Shown: piece by piece, positions 51,169 to 62,540 of the stretch
Layout: each line of letters begins with the position of its first letter
Numbering within the stretch: the stretch's first letter is position 1
NCBI GenBank assembly: GCA_025024175.1
Contig: QCXZ01000001.1
Coordinates: 1,426,001-1,490,000 of the forward strand
DNA: 64,000 nt
Source of the DNA: Rhyzopertha dominica
Taxonomy: Eukaryota > Arthropoda > Insecta > Coleoptera > Bostrichidae
Direction: 5' to 3'
Position numbers and translations under genes: made by a program
Notes under the pieces: model-generated
Database searches by the model: none
The model's input: only the letters and a program-made list of their open reading frames with translations
Told to the model about the DNA's origin: nothing

Positions 51169-51690
51169 TATATTATAAAACAGCCGCGCCTGTCTGCCGG
51201 TCTGTTTGTGAAATACTCAAAAACTACTGAAGGCATTTTCATGTGATTTTTACCAATAGATACAGTGATTCATGGGGAAGGCTTACTTTATTTGATAATG
51301 CCTCAGTTTTAAAGAAAGTCCCTTTATACACACCTCTTTGGTTGAGCTTATAACAAAAAAATCAGCATTTTAAATAAAATTGTTGTGTAGAAAAATACAC
51401 ACATACGACTCCTATGTGTACACAATTATTCTACCTGGCAGTTAATCGAAGAAAAACATAAGAAACATAACCAATAGAGGTTTGCTAATGTTTTTTGTGA
51501 AACAATGTCCATTATGCCTCAGCCTGTATCTTAAAGTGGCAGCACGATACACCATCAAAATCGACTTCAGCAGAATGCTTCCACATAAATAACAGTATGA
51601 TATTGTTTCATATGAAAATTCGTTCAGTAGTTTTTGAGTTTATCGGGAACAGACAGACAGACGCAGCGCAGGACTTTGTCTTATAATATG
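51169..51690. mobile_element. Fold-back type non-autonomous element
   Basis: About 520 bp whose two ends are long inverted repeats of roughly 90 bp: 51169-51270 and the reverse complement of 51600-51690 share ATATTATAA, CTGTCTG..TCTGTT, ACTCAAAAACTACTGAA and ATTTTCAT. The centre has no coding capacity. No clear target duplication, so the superfamily is unknown. It lies about 55 bp beyond the likely poly(A) signal of the minus-strand deacetylase-like gene. Confidence 0.6.
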
Positions 51691-51746
51691 TAATGGTAAT
51701 GTAGGAATTCAGTCAAGATAACACCGGATGTTCAAGTATCAACGGC

Positions 51747-51752
51747 TTTAAT
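51747..51752 (-). terminator. Possible ATTAAA polyadenylation signal of the minus-strand deacetylase-like gene
   Basis: On the minus strand ATTAAA, the commonest variant signal, occurs about 35 nt past the stop at 51787. The fold-back element begins only about 55 bp further on, so the 3' UTR must be short or run into it. Confidence 0.4.
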
Positions 51753-51786
51753 AGCTTATAGCAGTACACTGTCGGGAGCAAATCCA

Positions 51787-53103
51787 TCAGTCAATCCAAG
51801 GGTATTCAAAGGGGCACGTAACGCAAGATTTCATGTATCGTATTTCATGTTCTCCAAACGATAATGTGCACACTCTCGCGTTGCAGGATGCTGGACTGAC
51901 TTCTATCGTAGAAGTGTAATTACTTAGAGCAACGGGATTTCTTCTCCACTCAATCGCTTGACTTGCAGATATCAAGAACACATCATCAAGAGTGCCAAGG
52001 TAATCTAGAAAACTTGAATGACGATCCAGTATTAAGAAGAAGCGTTTACACCGTCTACTTACGATTCAAGAGCAGCGAATGCGTTGCTTTGCGCTAGGAA
52101 CCACGCGGAATTTACAAGAAGTGTGACTGGGGCGCGACTGCCTAGATAGCTAATTTCGAACTGTTGTTTTAGCCAATCATATATTTCAGTAGCAGTGCCG
52201 CTAAAATGAGTAGATATTAAATTAAAGCCTCTCAAATTAGAGATTAATGTACTTCGCGTTGCACCCTAATAAAGTGCTGCATTCAGTACCATACGGTCCG
52301 AGGAAGTCATTAATTGGCAGAACCCATAGTCCAGGAAACGAAGCATTAGGGCACACTCCGATAGAACAAGTTTGAGAGGAAAGGAAGTCAAGGGTATATG
52401 GGTAGATTTTGTCGGAAGACAGAGAAGGCCAGGAGTTGTCATAAGTAATGCCGGAATCCAAATAGGCCTGGAACGTAACATTTCCATTGATTTGTAGGTT
52501 TGGTGTTCTGGCACCACGAATCGCATCTATGGGTATATTGGCATACGTTGATACTATTTCTCTTCCACCACCAAATTCCTTAGTCAACGTTTCTAAAGTC
52601 GCACTGGCCCAATATTCTGTCATCGCAGTTTTGCTAAAATATATTATACACTACACTTGCTCAAACTATTCCATCAAAACATACGTTATTGAATTCACTC
52701 CGATTTCAAATCCGGCATTGTATAGGTCGTTAACTCTCTCATAATCCGTATACTCGTGAGGTACGTAGAACGTACCGCTGATAGGATTACCATCAGGATT
52801 TCTCCTGCCAAAAAGGAGGGGTTCGTAATAGTTTGTAAACGCAAAATCTGTCACGGAGTCATCGCTGGTGAAAACTACAAACTGCAGAAAGAGGAGAATC
52901 AAATAACGTTTAAAATTATCAAAGATGGGTACCTGTGGTGTGCTGGTTACGGAAAGAGGAGACGAACTGGATGTACAGACACAGTCAAGCTCTTCCAAAC
53001 AAGTGGAGGGTACACAAATCGTTGCGGTATCATTAAACCCATACGGAGCTGCCGAAACCGCTAACAGGTAAACGATAAACAAGAACGCCTGAGCCAATGT
53101 CAT
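51787..53103 (-). CDS. Chitin-deacetylase-like secreted protein (group V type), catalytic His lost; 5 exons
   Basis: Spliced gene, exons in transcript order 53103-52933, 52881-52685, 52633-52253, 52200-52063, 52012-51787; introns are 50-52 bp with GT..AG ends, and the joined frame of 370 aa is open. Residues 1-19 form a signal peptide (ends AVSAA); a short Cys-rich segment (C30, C35, C41, C43) ending in TPQ is followed by a polysaccharide-deacetylase (NodB/CE4) domain at about 58-310, as in insect group V chitin deacetylases, with no chitin-binding or LDLa domain. Motif 1 keeps the Asp pair (TSDD, D64/D65). Motif 2, normally HSxxH for metal binding, is NSITK (N120, K124). Motif 3 is RTPN (165-168), motif 4 YDNSW (187-191), motif 5 LLVN (N280 in place of His). 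It is probably exported, perhaps to gut lumen or extracellular matrix, as a chitin- or sugar-binding non-enzyme; this role is inference. Its paralogue lies head to head at 61028. Intron 1 is a multiple of three without a stop, so a naive translation reads through it. Confidence 0.9.
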
Positions 53104-53123
53104 AATTCGGACCTTTGGTACAG

Positions 53124-53129
53124 AACTGA
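53124..53129 (-). promoter_or_regulatory. Possible initiator of the minus-strand deacetylase-like gene
   Basis: TCAGTT reads on the minus strand with its A at 53127, 24 nt upstream of the ATG, mirroring the other paralogue. No good TATA box stands about 31 nt upstream (only AT-rich sequence near 53149-53154), so this is weaker than the plus-strand promoter. Confidence 0.35.
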
Positions 53130-55130
53130 CAAACGACTTTTTGTTGAGTATTAATTTGGTGTTATCACTTATATGTGTAGTAGATAAATATCTGTTTAGT
53201 AAGGCGGTAGATACCTAGTTTAAAGAACTGACGGTACAAAGTGTTTCTTACTTTAGTTCAAGTGTTTGTCAATTGTTAATCTGTCCATTCATGATTGGAA
53301 ATTGCACTTGCGATTAAGCATCATATTTAAAAGATGTACAAACGCACCTGCATAACCTGAACAGCTAATAATTAAGACTCAAAGGGGTAATGGTTAGATA
53401 GATAACTTTCCGTTTGGAGTATGTAGTTTCTGTTATCGCCTATATAGATGGCCACTCAGCTTTCTTTTAATAGGTGGTACTGCCATCCATATCTTACTAA
53501 TACACGTATTATCTGAGGATGTAAATCAAACATGTGCTGGCGATGATATAGAAAAAGTACAGAGTACACTAACTACTTTATCTACGCATGTACCCAGTCT
53601 ATTGTTAGCTAAAATAATATCATAATGTAGGGCGTAAATTTTACTTCTAATTTTTTAATACTTTAACATTACATTATAATTATTCAGAGATGAAGTAACC
53701 CTTATACTTATTCAGATATTTCAAGAGAAAATGTCAACTTTGTGTACGAGATCAATTGATGAATTGAAATCACACATATGCTAACTATTACATTGATAGT
53801 GTACTCCATCAGATGACTTAATTAAAACTTTACCAGCGATGTAATGAACTATAAATATTGTATACGATTTTATACACTACCAAAGATTCCGCTTGTGGCT
53901 TCTTAATAACGGTCGATTCCTCGGTATTCAGGTATTTGCAATATTTCACAAGCGTTAATAGAAATTTGTCAGGCACACCTGCTACCGTAATATCAGGAAT
54001 ATGGTAGCTATGAGTGAAATTTATTTGAGTCTTTCGAAGTACATTGCCTTGCTGTATGCCGTCGAAGAAATAAGGTTACTATGATTCTTGGTTTCGAGTC
54101 AGCATACAACTGGTTTCAAGTTTTACCACAAGAAATAATCTAGCGGTGGCGATAGGTCTGTCGTTGCCTATTGGAGAACGTATAACCGTCACATTAAAAG
54201 AAATTTGCACTGCACGAAACGTGAAATGAGGAATTTTCTTTCTTTTTTCGGTTCCACGTCAAATTCTACATGATCTTATACACCTAAATTACAAAATTTC
54301 AGAGAAACAGACGTTTCTTCAAAATCTTTGGCAACCGCGGGGTAGCATTTGACGACTTCCACACAACAAACAGGTTCAAATCGGGGCAATTGTCACCGGT
54401 AACATTGATGATAAGTGTTTAACCTAACCTGACCTGGCCTGACGTCGTAATATTAGCATGCAGAAAGGTTTTCCGACAAACCAATGCCATATTCTAAAAC
54501 GCATTTTGGGTTATTACAACAAAAAGTAACTAGAGTTAAGCCGCTGGCTTTTTTTCCTGTCTATAGTAAAGCTTCAGCGCACAACGCTGAAGTTCATTTG
54601 AGCAAAAAAACACTAATGAAAACCTTATTTCTATAATACAACGCAGTATCCTGAAGCTGAGCTGAATTTTGCGAAGTCACAAGAAGATGAAAATTTCTTA
54701 GGCTTCGACAGACAGGCAAAATTGGAATGTTTACACAGCGCTTCATATAAACCCAAACTAAAAATTTTCATAGAATCCACAATCCAAAATAATATGAAAA
54801 GGTAGAGGTCTATTTAATTTTGGCTATATTTTGATGTATGACTATGACGTCACGCTATAACTACTTTCAAAGTATGGTTTAGTGGAAATACAGTTTGCAG
54901 CCTTTTCATTATAATGTTATCAGCGACAATTGTTTCGACTCAAACTTGTGTGGCAGACGCCAAATAGGACCTTGCAGCTATCAATGAATAAAAAGAAAAT
55001 GCAAAAATATACAGGGTATAAAATAACTAAGTTAACGCCTACTTCTGGTGCCTATAATAGGGAGCTGTTTTGAGCTGACATAATTTTTTTCGTTTAAAGA
55101 GCACATTCGAGAATTTAATACTGCATAGAT

Positions 55131-56795
55131 AAACTGTTTGTTTGGATTTATAAAATCAATTTGTTTGACTTACATTTCTTTAGGCCCAACATATTTATTT
55201 TCAAACAAACAAATTGTATTTGCAAGAAGAATATCAGTTTGTTTGTAACTATATTACCATTTATTTGAGATCGAACAGTTCAAGTAATTTAATAATTATT
55301 TGAGCGAATAAAATATTATTTTTCACGGTCAAACAATTTATTCCGATGAGTTAAAATTCAGATATTTAAATGTCTAACTCATACACACCTGTTGTTACAG
55401 CAAACAACGTGTATTTAAACAGAATAAATGATGCTTTAATGCAACAATCTGTTTTTGGATACAAAGAAATAATTGTTTGAATTTGCGCGTGCCACTAGCA
55501 AAGTGGAAGTTTGGGGTTCCGCTTCTTTAGCCATGGTTGGACACTGGACAGAATGTATCAAGGTAAATCGGGAAAAGCCGCAGTTATTTGTTTCTTATTA
55601 TTGTCAGTTTATTTCATTAAATTGTCAAACAAAAGAGGAAGATGGTCACAGATTTTAAAAGTAAGTATGAAGCCTAAATAAAGTANTTGCTTAATATAAT
55701 ATGAAAAATAAGGCATTCCAACAAACACATGATCGTTAACGCAAGCTCTGTTACAAAATGACTTTCTATGATTCGTAAGGATGTTAATTACGGCGTTGTT
55801 TCTCCACATCTTGAAGTAGGTTATATGTTAGTAAAGTCTGCTCAATGAAGTGCCATATTTGTACCAAACTACTATTACAAGTAATGCGTTATTTATTCAG
55901 TATATTTGTAATAGTAAAATGGAACACATTTATCACTCTATAGAAACCAGTAGATTTGTGATTGTCCTTTAAATTAAAATAAATATCATACTTTCCGTCT
56001 GCATTATATTCGTACATATAAGTAGCAAAATTTACCTTGTCAATGGACTCGTCTGGTTAGGCTGATTTAAATCAGATGTTTTTTACTAAACCAATTACAG
56101 TTTTGCGGAAATTAATTGAGTGACATATTGCTTTTTTAATTACAAGAACCAACTTTTATACGCTCTATAAAAAAAACAGGAAGCCACATAAATACACTTG
56201 CATAAAATACATAGACATATCGAAGTGGGTTAATCAAAATTTATTTCTTTAACTTAAAAACAATTTATTTATATGTTTAAAGGGCTTGTTTGAATGCAGT
56301 ATTTATACAATTTATTAAAAAATATATATTTCATCAAAATTAACATGCAGTTTGCTGCAATGACAGAGATAATGAATTGAGCCTATGAATTCTTTCAGTC
56401 AAACAATTGTTTAATTTCAGGAAATAGCTGTTTCATTGGACTAAATCAGTGATATCTTTACTGCAAAGAAATATTTATTTGGTATGCAGAGAAACACTTA
56501 CCTCTTCTCTGATTCCAAACAAATATTTGTTTCAGTCAAATTTAATCATATGTTTATTGCAAACGTTTTCATGGTTTAGGGAAACAAATACTTTGTTCTA
56601 CAAAGGAAATGATTATTCTTGATTCAATAGTTTCAAAAGTTAATTTAGAGCTCTGTATATATTATGTTAAATAAATGTTATTTTAACCGCTTCAAGAATT
56701 TTGAGGGTTTGAAACAAACAAATCATTTACTTCGCCATATACAAACAAATAATTTGTTTGCCGTAAATATATTTTTTCTTCCAAACAAATTGTTC
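55131..56795. repeat. Dense cluster of CAAACAAA / TTTGTTTG motifs
   Basis: About 17 copies of CAAACAAAT, TTTGTTTG or one-base variants on both strands, for example 55134, 55200, 55237, 56398, 56516, 56711, 56742, 56752 and 56781. Some are palindromic pairs (CAAACAAATAATTTGTTTG at 56742-56760). It sits between the two deacetylase-like genes. May be a decayed satellite-like or transposon interior. Confidence 0.5.
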
Positions 56796-57741
56796 TCTCT
56801 GTGGCAAAATTTTGGAATCAATCTGTTGAGGCTTCTCCATAATTGTCACCGTGACACACCCTATACTAGTATATCTCATAATCGGTACATTCCAATTAAC
56901 TGAATTTTTTGCTGAAGGTCAAGTAATCTTTCAGTCGATTTGAGTCATTTTGTTGACAAAAAAATCATATTATATCCTTAAAAAAAGATTTTTAAGTTAG
57001 AAAGGGCAAACTCAAGAATTACTTTATTTGTAGCAAGTCAGCTCCCTAATAGAGAGCACCCGGATACCAAATTTGCGAAAACCTGCTTAATAGTTATATA
57101 CAATCGAATAATCATAATGCAATGCAACGTATATTTTGTAATTTATATTATAAGGGAAGTTATCTGAGGGTGTTACCTCGCTACAGCGCATCTCTCTTAA
57201 AGCTAACTACTATACCATACTATACAGGCAGTTTATATTAGAGGACGGCGTTACAAAATAATGGCTGTTGTGTGCAATCCTGGGGACTCGGTGTACGATA
57301 GTGACAAAGCAATTTGTCCCTCAGTGCACGTCACTTTGCGTTCCGCAAACCTCATTACACAGGGGCTGATGTTATTTAAAAGTTTTTAAGCGGTACATGG
57401 CATGAAACAGGGACGAAACAGCCCCGTAAAGTATAAAGAAATGTGAAGTAACAGAGCGTATAACTTCTCAGCAGGCCGCAGGATACAGCGAGCAGACTGC
57501 ATGAATTGGGGGACATTTGAATGTAAATGAGTCCGCCATAGAGAGCGTCACCGGCCTCGCGCCGCCATCAAACCCTTCATAAAGCCGCAAGAACGCCGGG
57601 GACGTCGCTGTCCGTCCGAATGGTCGCCTCGCTGCCTGTTCGACAAATGATGCCTCGCTATTTTAAGCGAACATTTTGATGCTTCAAAACGAAGACAAAA
57701 TATTAGGTAGCACAATCAAAGGAAAATATGGCCATATATAG

Positions 57742-57766
57742 AGGGTGTCCCAAAAATAAGTGACAT
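57742..57766 (+). mobile_element. Solitary transposon-end-like sequence
   Basis: AGGGTGTCCCAAAAATAAGT follows TATAGAG, the wording of many mariner-superfamily ends. No matching inverted end was found within 2 kb. Confidence 0.3.
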
Positions 57767-58139
57767 CTTAAATATTTAATCGAACACATATTTTGTCTTG
57801 GGCAGTAACGTAATGTCGTTATAAATACGCCATTTTTGTCAAGATATTTCAGCAGTTTGAATGTATATGCTGTTGCAGGGCTTTATGCTTCAAAGTCAAT
57901 AAATCGAACTTGGAGTATTCATGTCAGGACTGTACGGGGAATGTGAGAGAATTTCCAACACTGACACTGCTTTATGCGATAAAGCGTTATCGTACAAGAG
58001 GATTACGTCACTGTCTTTCATATCGCGTCTACACTTTTGGAATCATGCATCTCCATCACCGGAGATGGAAGGACCTCTGAAGAAGCTTGTCACTCGTGCG
58101 GAATGAATTCCAACCGAGGACGGACTTTAGATCCGAATC

Positions 58140-59866
58140 AGGACAGCAGTTACACCATCTTGTTGAAACCACATTTCATTTTCATTTCACTATTAATCTA
58201 CCTTCGCATTTAAGTAACTCAAACTCCATTAACTCACATTTTTGCGATATTCAAGTTCCTGTCCCAGGCGCAATAGAGTTAAGAGTATTTACAGAAGTAT
58301 AGTGAGGTTCGCGATTTACAGACTAAATTTATTTTCCATACCGTGGATCCAGTGAGGTGGAGAGGAGCTTCGGTACCATTAAGAGCGGAGCTATGGGGTT
58401 TGATGGCATTTCACTTAATATGCTTAAATATTTTTTTCGTTTGTTAAATCAAATAACATTTATTATCAATACATGTATAATTTCTTCACATTTTCCCATA
58501 GCGTGGAAACAAGCTCGTGTGGTTGCATTACCTAAAACAGCCAATCCCACCGACTTTTCTCAACTTCGGCCGGTGAGTGTACTGCCCACCATATCAAAGG
58601 TTTTGGAACGAATTTTATTTAATCAGTTGAAACCATTTTGTTGATGACAATAATATTATATCTGCACATCAGTCAGGATTTAGAGAACAGCACAGCTCCA
58701 CAACTGCACTTGTCCACATAGGAAACGAAATCTGTGGTTCGATAGACGATAACAAATTGATGTGTTTGGTACTGCTGGATTATACACGAGCTTTTGATAC
58801 CCTGGATCATAAGATACTCTGCAATAAACTAAGATATTTTGGTATGGATTCAGATTCTATCTGCTTAGTAAATAGTTTCTTGTGTAACCGTACTCAGAGT
58901 GTTGCAATAAACAATGTTTGGTCGGAACCTCTGGAATTGAAGCAGGGTGTACCGCAGGGGTCACTTTTGGGGCCGTTATTATTTTCAATATATATATTTC
59001 AGACTTTTGGGAAGCTATGTCTTATTGCAAAGTGCATCATTATGCTGACCCTTTGCAAATCCTCTTATTATGTTTTGAAAAATCTATTCCCTCATAGAAA
59101 AATATTACCCAATAACCTTAAATTATCTTTGTGTTATTCGCTTATTATCTCACGATTATCATACGGTGACGTTGTGTATGGACCGACTCTGCTTAGTAGG
59201 GATGCAAATCGGTTACAAAGAATACAAAACTCTTGTTTTAGATTTGCATTTGGGATTAGAAAGTATGAGCAAGGAGTTTCAGCGATAATTGCCAATACAA
59301 AAAATCTTAAGCTTGATCGTCTTCGTTCTTATCACTTACTCTGTATGGCCCACAATCATGGAATCATGAATCGATCTCCTGTTTACGTTCTTGACAAGCT
59401 CAATTGCCTTCACACTAATGCTACTGCTGCCCGGACTTTGCGACACCTAGGATTGTTGCGTATACCGCATCATAAAACTGCCTTTTATGAACGGTCATTT
59501 GCTTATCAAGCCCCCCCTTCTCTATAATAAAATTCCACGACAAATAAAAAATTGCTCGTTAAGAAACTTCAAAAAGCGTTTGAAAGAATACATACTAACA
59601 GCTTAATGCCTGTTATCTCTAGTATCTGTAAATAACCGATTGTATCTTATTCCTTTTTTCTTTTTTTATATTTTTATTTTTGTAACTCTTTAGCTGTAAG
59701 TTAATATAAATTAGTTTAGTTATTCAATCGTCATCCTGCTAAATTCATTTACATAGGTTACGTTGAAAAACAGCATTATGCTGACACCTTGCCTATAATA
59801 TTTCTTGAATGTGTAATCTCTGTTACCACTGTAACAAAATGAAATAAAGACGATTATTATTATTCA
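58140..59866 (+). pseudogene. CR1/jockey-type LINE, internally deleted, complete 3' end
   Basis: RT blocks start near 58350 (GAMGFDGISLNMLKY, FPIAWKQARVVALPK, LRPVSVLPTISKVLERILFN), shift frame near 58640, then LLDYTRAFDTLDHKILCNKL (motif A) and LELKQGVPQGSLLGPLLFSI (motif B) near 58970. The catalytic YADD appears in another frame as YADP near 59045. A deletion then joins to PHRKILPNNLKLSLCYSLII and the C-terminal LQRIQNSCFRFAFGIRKYE region, ending YILTA near 59607 after a 1 bp shift. The 3' UTR ends in AATAAAGACGATTATTATTATT at 59844-59866. Inserted between the two deacetylase-like genes. Confidence 0.8.
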
Positions 59867-60966
59867 CATTCATATCAATAATTTTAGGCAATAAAACAAA
59901 AATTAGGTAAAGTCAAATAGACCATTAAGTTGTATTCACAGAATACTTCTGGGACCAGAATTTTCAAGCTTTGTTGGTCGAGCTTCTTTTCTGTATTAAT
60001 CTTTTCATGTACCAGTAATAGCTAAATTTTCAAATCCTCCTAATAAGCAGTAATAATTTATTACAAGCCATTTTTTCGGCCACCTGCTCCAAATTAGCTA
60101 TTCCTAACTTTCTGATGAAACAAGGAACGTTCTGTAATCCTTCCGTCATAGGCCATAGTGAATGCAGTTAACGACTATCGGTGATTAGCTTCAAGCTTTG
60201 ATAGACATTTATACGCATTATTGTGCAATCACCAACTAGTATCTAATCAATTAGAGTCTTAGCTTTTATAGTTTAGTGTCGTGTATTTCGAATGTTTGAT
60301 GAACTAAACTTAATTGTAGGTTATGGGGAAATACCTGGACACAGATTGAATATTTAGACTGTGTTGTTTATGCGGTACAATTTAGATCTACGGATGTACT
60401 AAAGTGCAAGTTTTTTCTCTGGTCTTTTTTTATGGGGAAACTGTCGAGACTTTTAACAGACGTGCGCACTATTATAGAGTTTTCTTTTTCCATCTTCTTC
60501 TTCACTAAATCGATCTTTGTAATCATCCAGCATATAGGTTTAATAAAAAATAGTTGTATTAATTTCTGCTTGTTGTTTTCTTGTCATCTAACTAAATTGG
60601 AGACAATAGTTTTAATAAGTATTTATCTACTAATATTGAGAATGATTATTGCTCATGCAGTAATACACTAGAATTCATCAAAAGTACCATAAATTCTACG
60701 TAGCAGGTGCGCTTTAGCCTTAGGCAACGTCATCAGTATTTATCTTATGCATGTGGCAGGAAGTTTATGTCAAGTTGCTCACGTTTTTGCTCCTTCATTT
60801 CCAGAAACACTCGAGGATATTTTTACACTGATTGTTGATACACTCTATCATCGAATATTATTTAAATTCAGACACAGAGCAATTGAAAACGTCAAACACT
60901 TTCTGAATGTATGCGATGGCCGTAATAGCAAATCTGATTGATTATTCGTTATCAGTGTACCACGGG
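59867..60966. other. Upstream region of the plus-strand deacetylase-like gene
   Basis: AT-rich, no ORF with a motif. This holds whatever proximal regulation the 61028 gene has beyond its core promoter. Confidence 0.4.
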
Positions 60967-61001
60967 TATAAGACTGACGCTAGCGATCGGACCAATCAGT
61001 T
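60967..61001 (+). promoter_or_regulatory. TATA box and TCAGT initiator of the plus-strand deacetylase-like gene
   Basis: TATAAG starts at 60967 and an arthropod-type initiator TCAGT spans 60996-61000 with its A at 60998. The T-to-A spacing of 31 nt is the canonical one, and the ATG follows 30 nt later, giving a very short 5' UTR. Seen directly; function inferred from the arthropod core-promoter consensus. Confidence 0.6.
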
Positions 61002-61027
61002 ATTGGGAATTCCATACAACCGGTACC

Positions 61028-62366
61028 ATGAAAGCAACAGGTGCAGTTATCTTCATCCTCGGGGTGGCAGCTGTGCTTGGATACGATGAAGCTGATGAAT
61101 GCACTGCTGAAGTATGTCTCCTAGAAAACGGATGTTTATGCGCATCAGCCACATCTCCCATTTCAACGTCCGAAACACCACAGGTAATTTACTCAAAGGA
61201 TCAGTCTTCAATAGCCTAACGAGTTTTATTTTAGTTTGTAATACTTACGAGTGATGATTCTGTTACCGACTATGTGTTTAGTAACTACTTTTCACCATTA
61301 GTTGTTGGTCGAACAAACCCTGATAGTAACCCCATCAGTGGAACGGTGTTTGTGCCTCATGAATATACTGATTACTCGAGGGTAAATGATTTGTACAACT
61401 CTGGATTTGAAATTGGAGTGAATTCCATCAGGTAACACGAGTTTACCTTTTGTACATATTCAGGTTGTATTACTACCTACTCAACTTACAGCAAAAACGC
61501 TTTATCAAGCTATTGGGCTGAAGCAGATATCGAAACACTGGTTCAGGAATTTGGAGGAGACAGATTGCTGGTATCTCATTTCGCCAACATCCCCATTGAC
61601 TCAATCCTTGGTGTTAGAACGCCGAACTTGCAAATTAACGGGAATGTTTCCTTCGAGGCTTACGATCAATCCAATCTGACATTCGACAGCTCATGGCCGG
61701 CATTATCTGGGAGCCCACTGTTCCCTTACACGTTGGACTACCTCAGTACTCAGCAGTGCAGCGTCGGAAATTGTCCAAACGAGGCATTCCCTGGCTTGTG
61801 GGTGGTTCCCATCAACAACTTGATCAGTCCAGCTGGCACCGATTGCAATGCACTTTCGGGATGTGCAACCAAGTAAGTCCATAAAAGTCGCTTATTTCTT
61901 CGATGTCTTAACCGCCGATGTGTTGCAGCGGAACGGTTACCGAGGTCTACGACTGGTTGGTCGAAAACTTCAATCGCTTCTATAATGGTAACCGTGCACC
62001 CATGACCCTCTTGGTGAACTCAGCCTGGTTCCAGCTGTATCCAGATACTTTTGAAGCTGCTGGACAGTAAGTAATAAAAAAAATTTCCAGACATGAACTG
62101 TAATCTCTCACTTTTACAGATTTCTCGATTACCTGTCAACTCTTGATGATGTGTACCTGGTCTCGGCGAGTCAAGTGATTGAATGGATGAAAAACCCGGT
62201 TCCAGTTGCCGAATTTACTTCCGCTATAGCAGACAGGAGCGCCAGTTGCAGTTCACGTGTATGTCCGCTATCACATGGCGAAACCGAGATTAGGTATATG
62301 ACGTCGTGCGTTGCGTGTCCCGCCGTGTATCCATGGGTTGATAATCCCCTGGGAGAAGCGACGTAA
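61028..62366 (+). CDS. Chitin-deacetylase-like secreted protein (group V type), catalytic His lost; 5 exons
   Basis: Spliced gene, exons 61028-61183, 61235-61431, 61492-61872, 61929-62066, 62120-62366; introns of 51, 60, 56 and 53 bp are all GT..AG, and the joined frame gives 372 aa. The start is the ATG at 61028, 30 nt after the predicted transcription start; it opens a signal peptide of about 18 residues (ends AVLG). C25, C30, C36 and C38 precede TPQ and the deacetylase fold, as in group V insect chitin deacetylases. Motif 1 is TSDD (D59/D60). Motif 2 is NSISK (N115, K119 where His-x3-His is expected). Motif 3 is RTPN (160-163), motif 4 FDSSW (182-186), motif 5 LLVN (N275). Exons 2-4 match the 51787-53103 gene in exact length, and the same active-site replacements occur, so the loss predates the duplication. 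Residues that hold metal are missing, so deacetylation is unlikely; a binding or structural role is inferred. The reading frame is clean, so it is not a pseudogene. Confidence 0.9.
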
Positions 62367-62414
62367 TGAAGACTGATGGTTATCTAGGTGTGGATGATTG
62401 TATGTTTTGATACG

Positions 62415-62420
62415 AATAAA
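62415..62420 (+). terminator. Polyadenylation signal of the plus-strand deacetylase-like gene
   Basis: AATAAA lies 49 nt after the stop codon of the 61028-62366 gene, the usual place for an insect poly(A) signal and the first such hexamer downstream. Confidence 0.55.
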
Positions 62421-62498
62421 GGCAGTTGTATGGTATTTATTTTGTTTGGGTTATCTTGTTACTCTCTGTGCGTTGATTATTACAGTTTCAGCGCTACT

Positions 62499-62540
62499 TC
62501 TGAGGAAGATACCGACATGAGTGTCGAAACGTTAAATTCA
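62499..62540 (+). mobile_element. Penelope pLTR-like motif, isolated
   Basis: TGAGGAAGATACCGACATGA then GTGTCGAAACGTT: a short hairpin (CGACA...TGTCG) followed by the GTCGAAACGTT signature common in Penelope-like terminal repeats. It lies 130 bp after the stop of the plus-strand deacetylase-like gene, beyond its poly(A) signal. Confidence 0.4.

Larger units (their letters stand above)
53130..58139. other. Intergenic space between the divergent deacetylase-like paralogues
   Basis: No gene. Contains the CAAACAAA cluster. An inverted similarity links GGTGCCTATAATAGGGAGCTG (55050) with the minus strand near 57030-57060, which could bound a 2 kb decayed element. A GC-richer patch at 57480-57660 (many CG) and the solitary transposon end at 57742 complete it. 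Confidence 0.4.

Noticed and set aside
52882..53103. Single long exon for the start of the minus-strand gene, reading through to 52666
   Set aside because: The 51 bp segment 52882-52932 has GT..CAG borders at the same position as the paralogue's stop-containing intron, so it is an in-frame intron.
54421..54445. TAACCTAACC, resembling insect telomeric TTAGG repeats
   Set aside because: Only two units followed by divergent CCTGACC; too short for an interstitial telomere.
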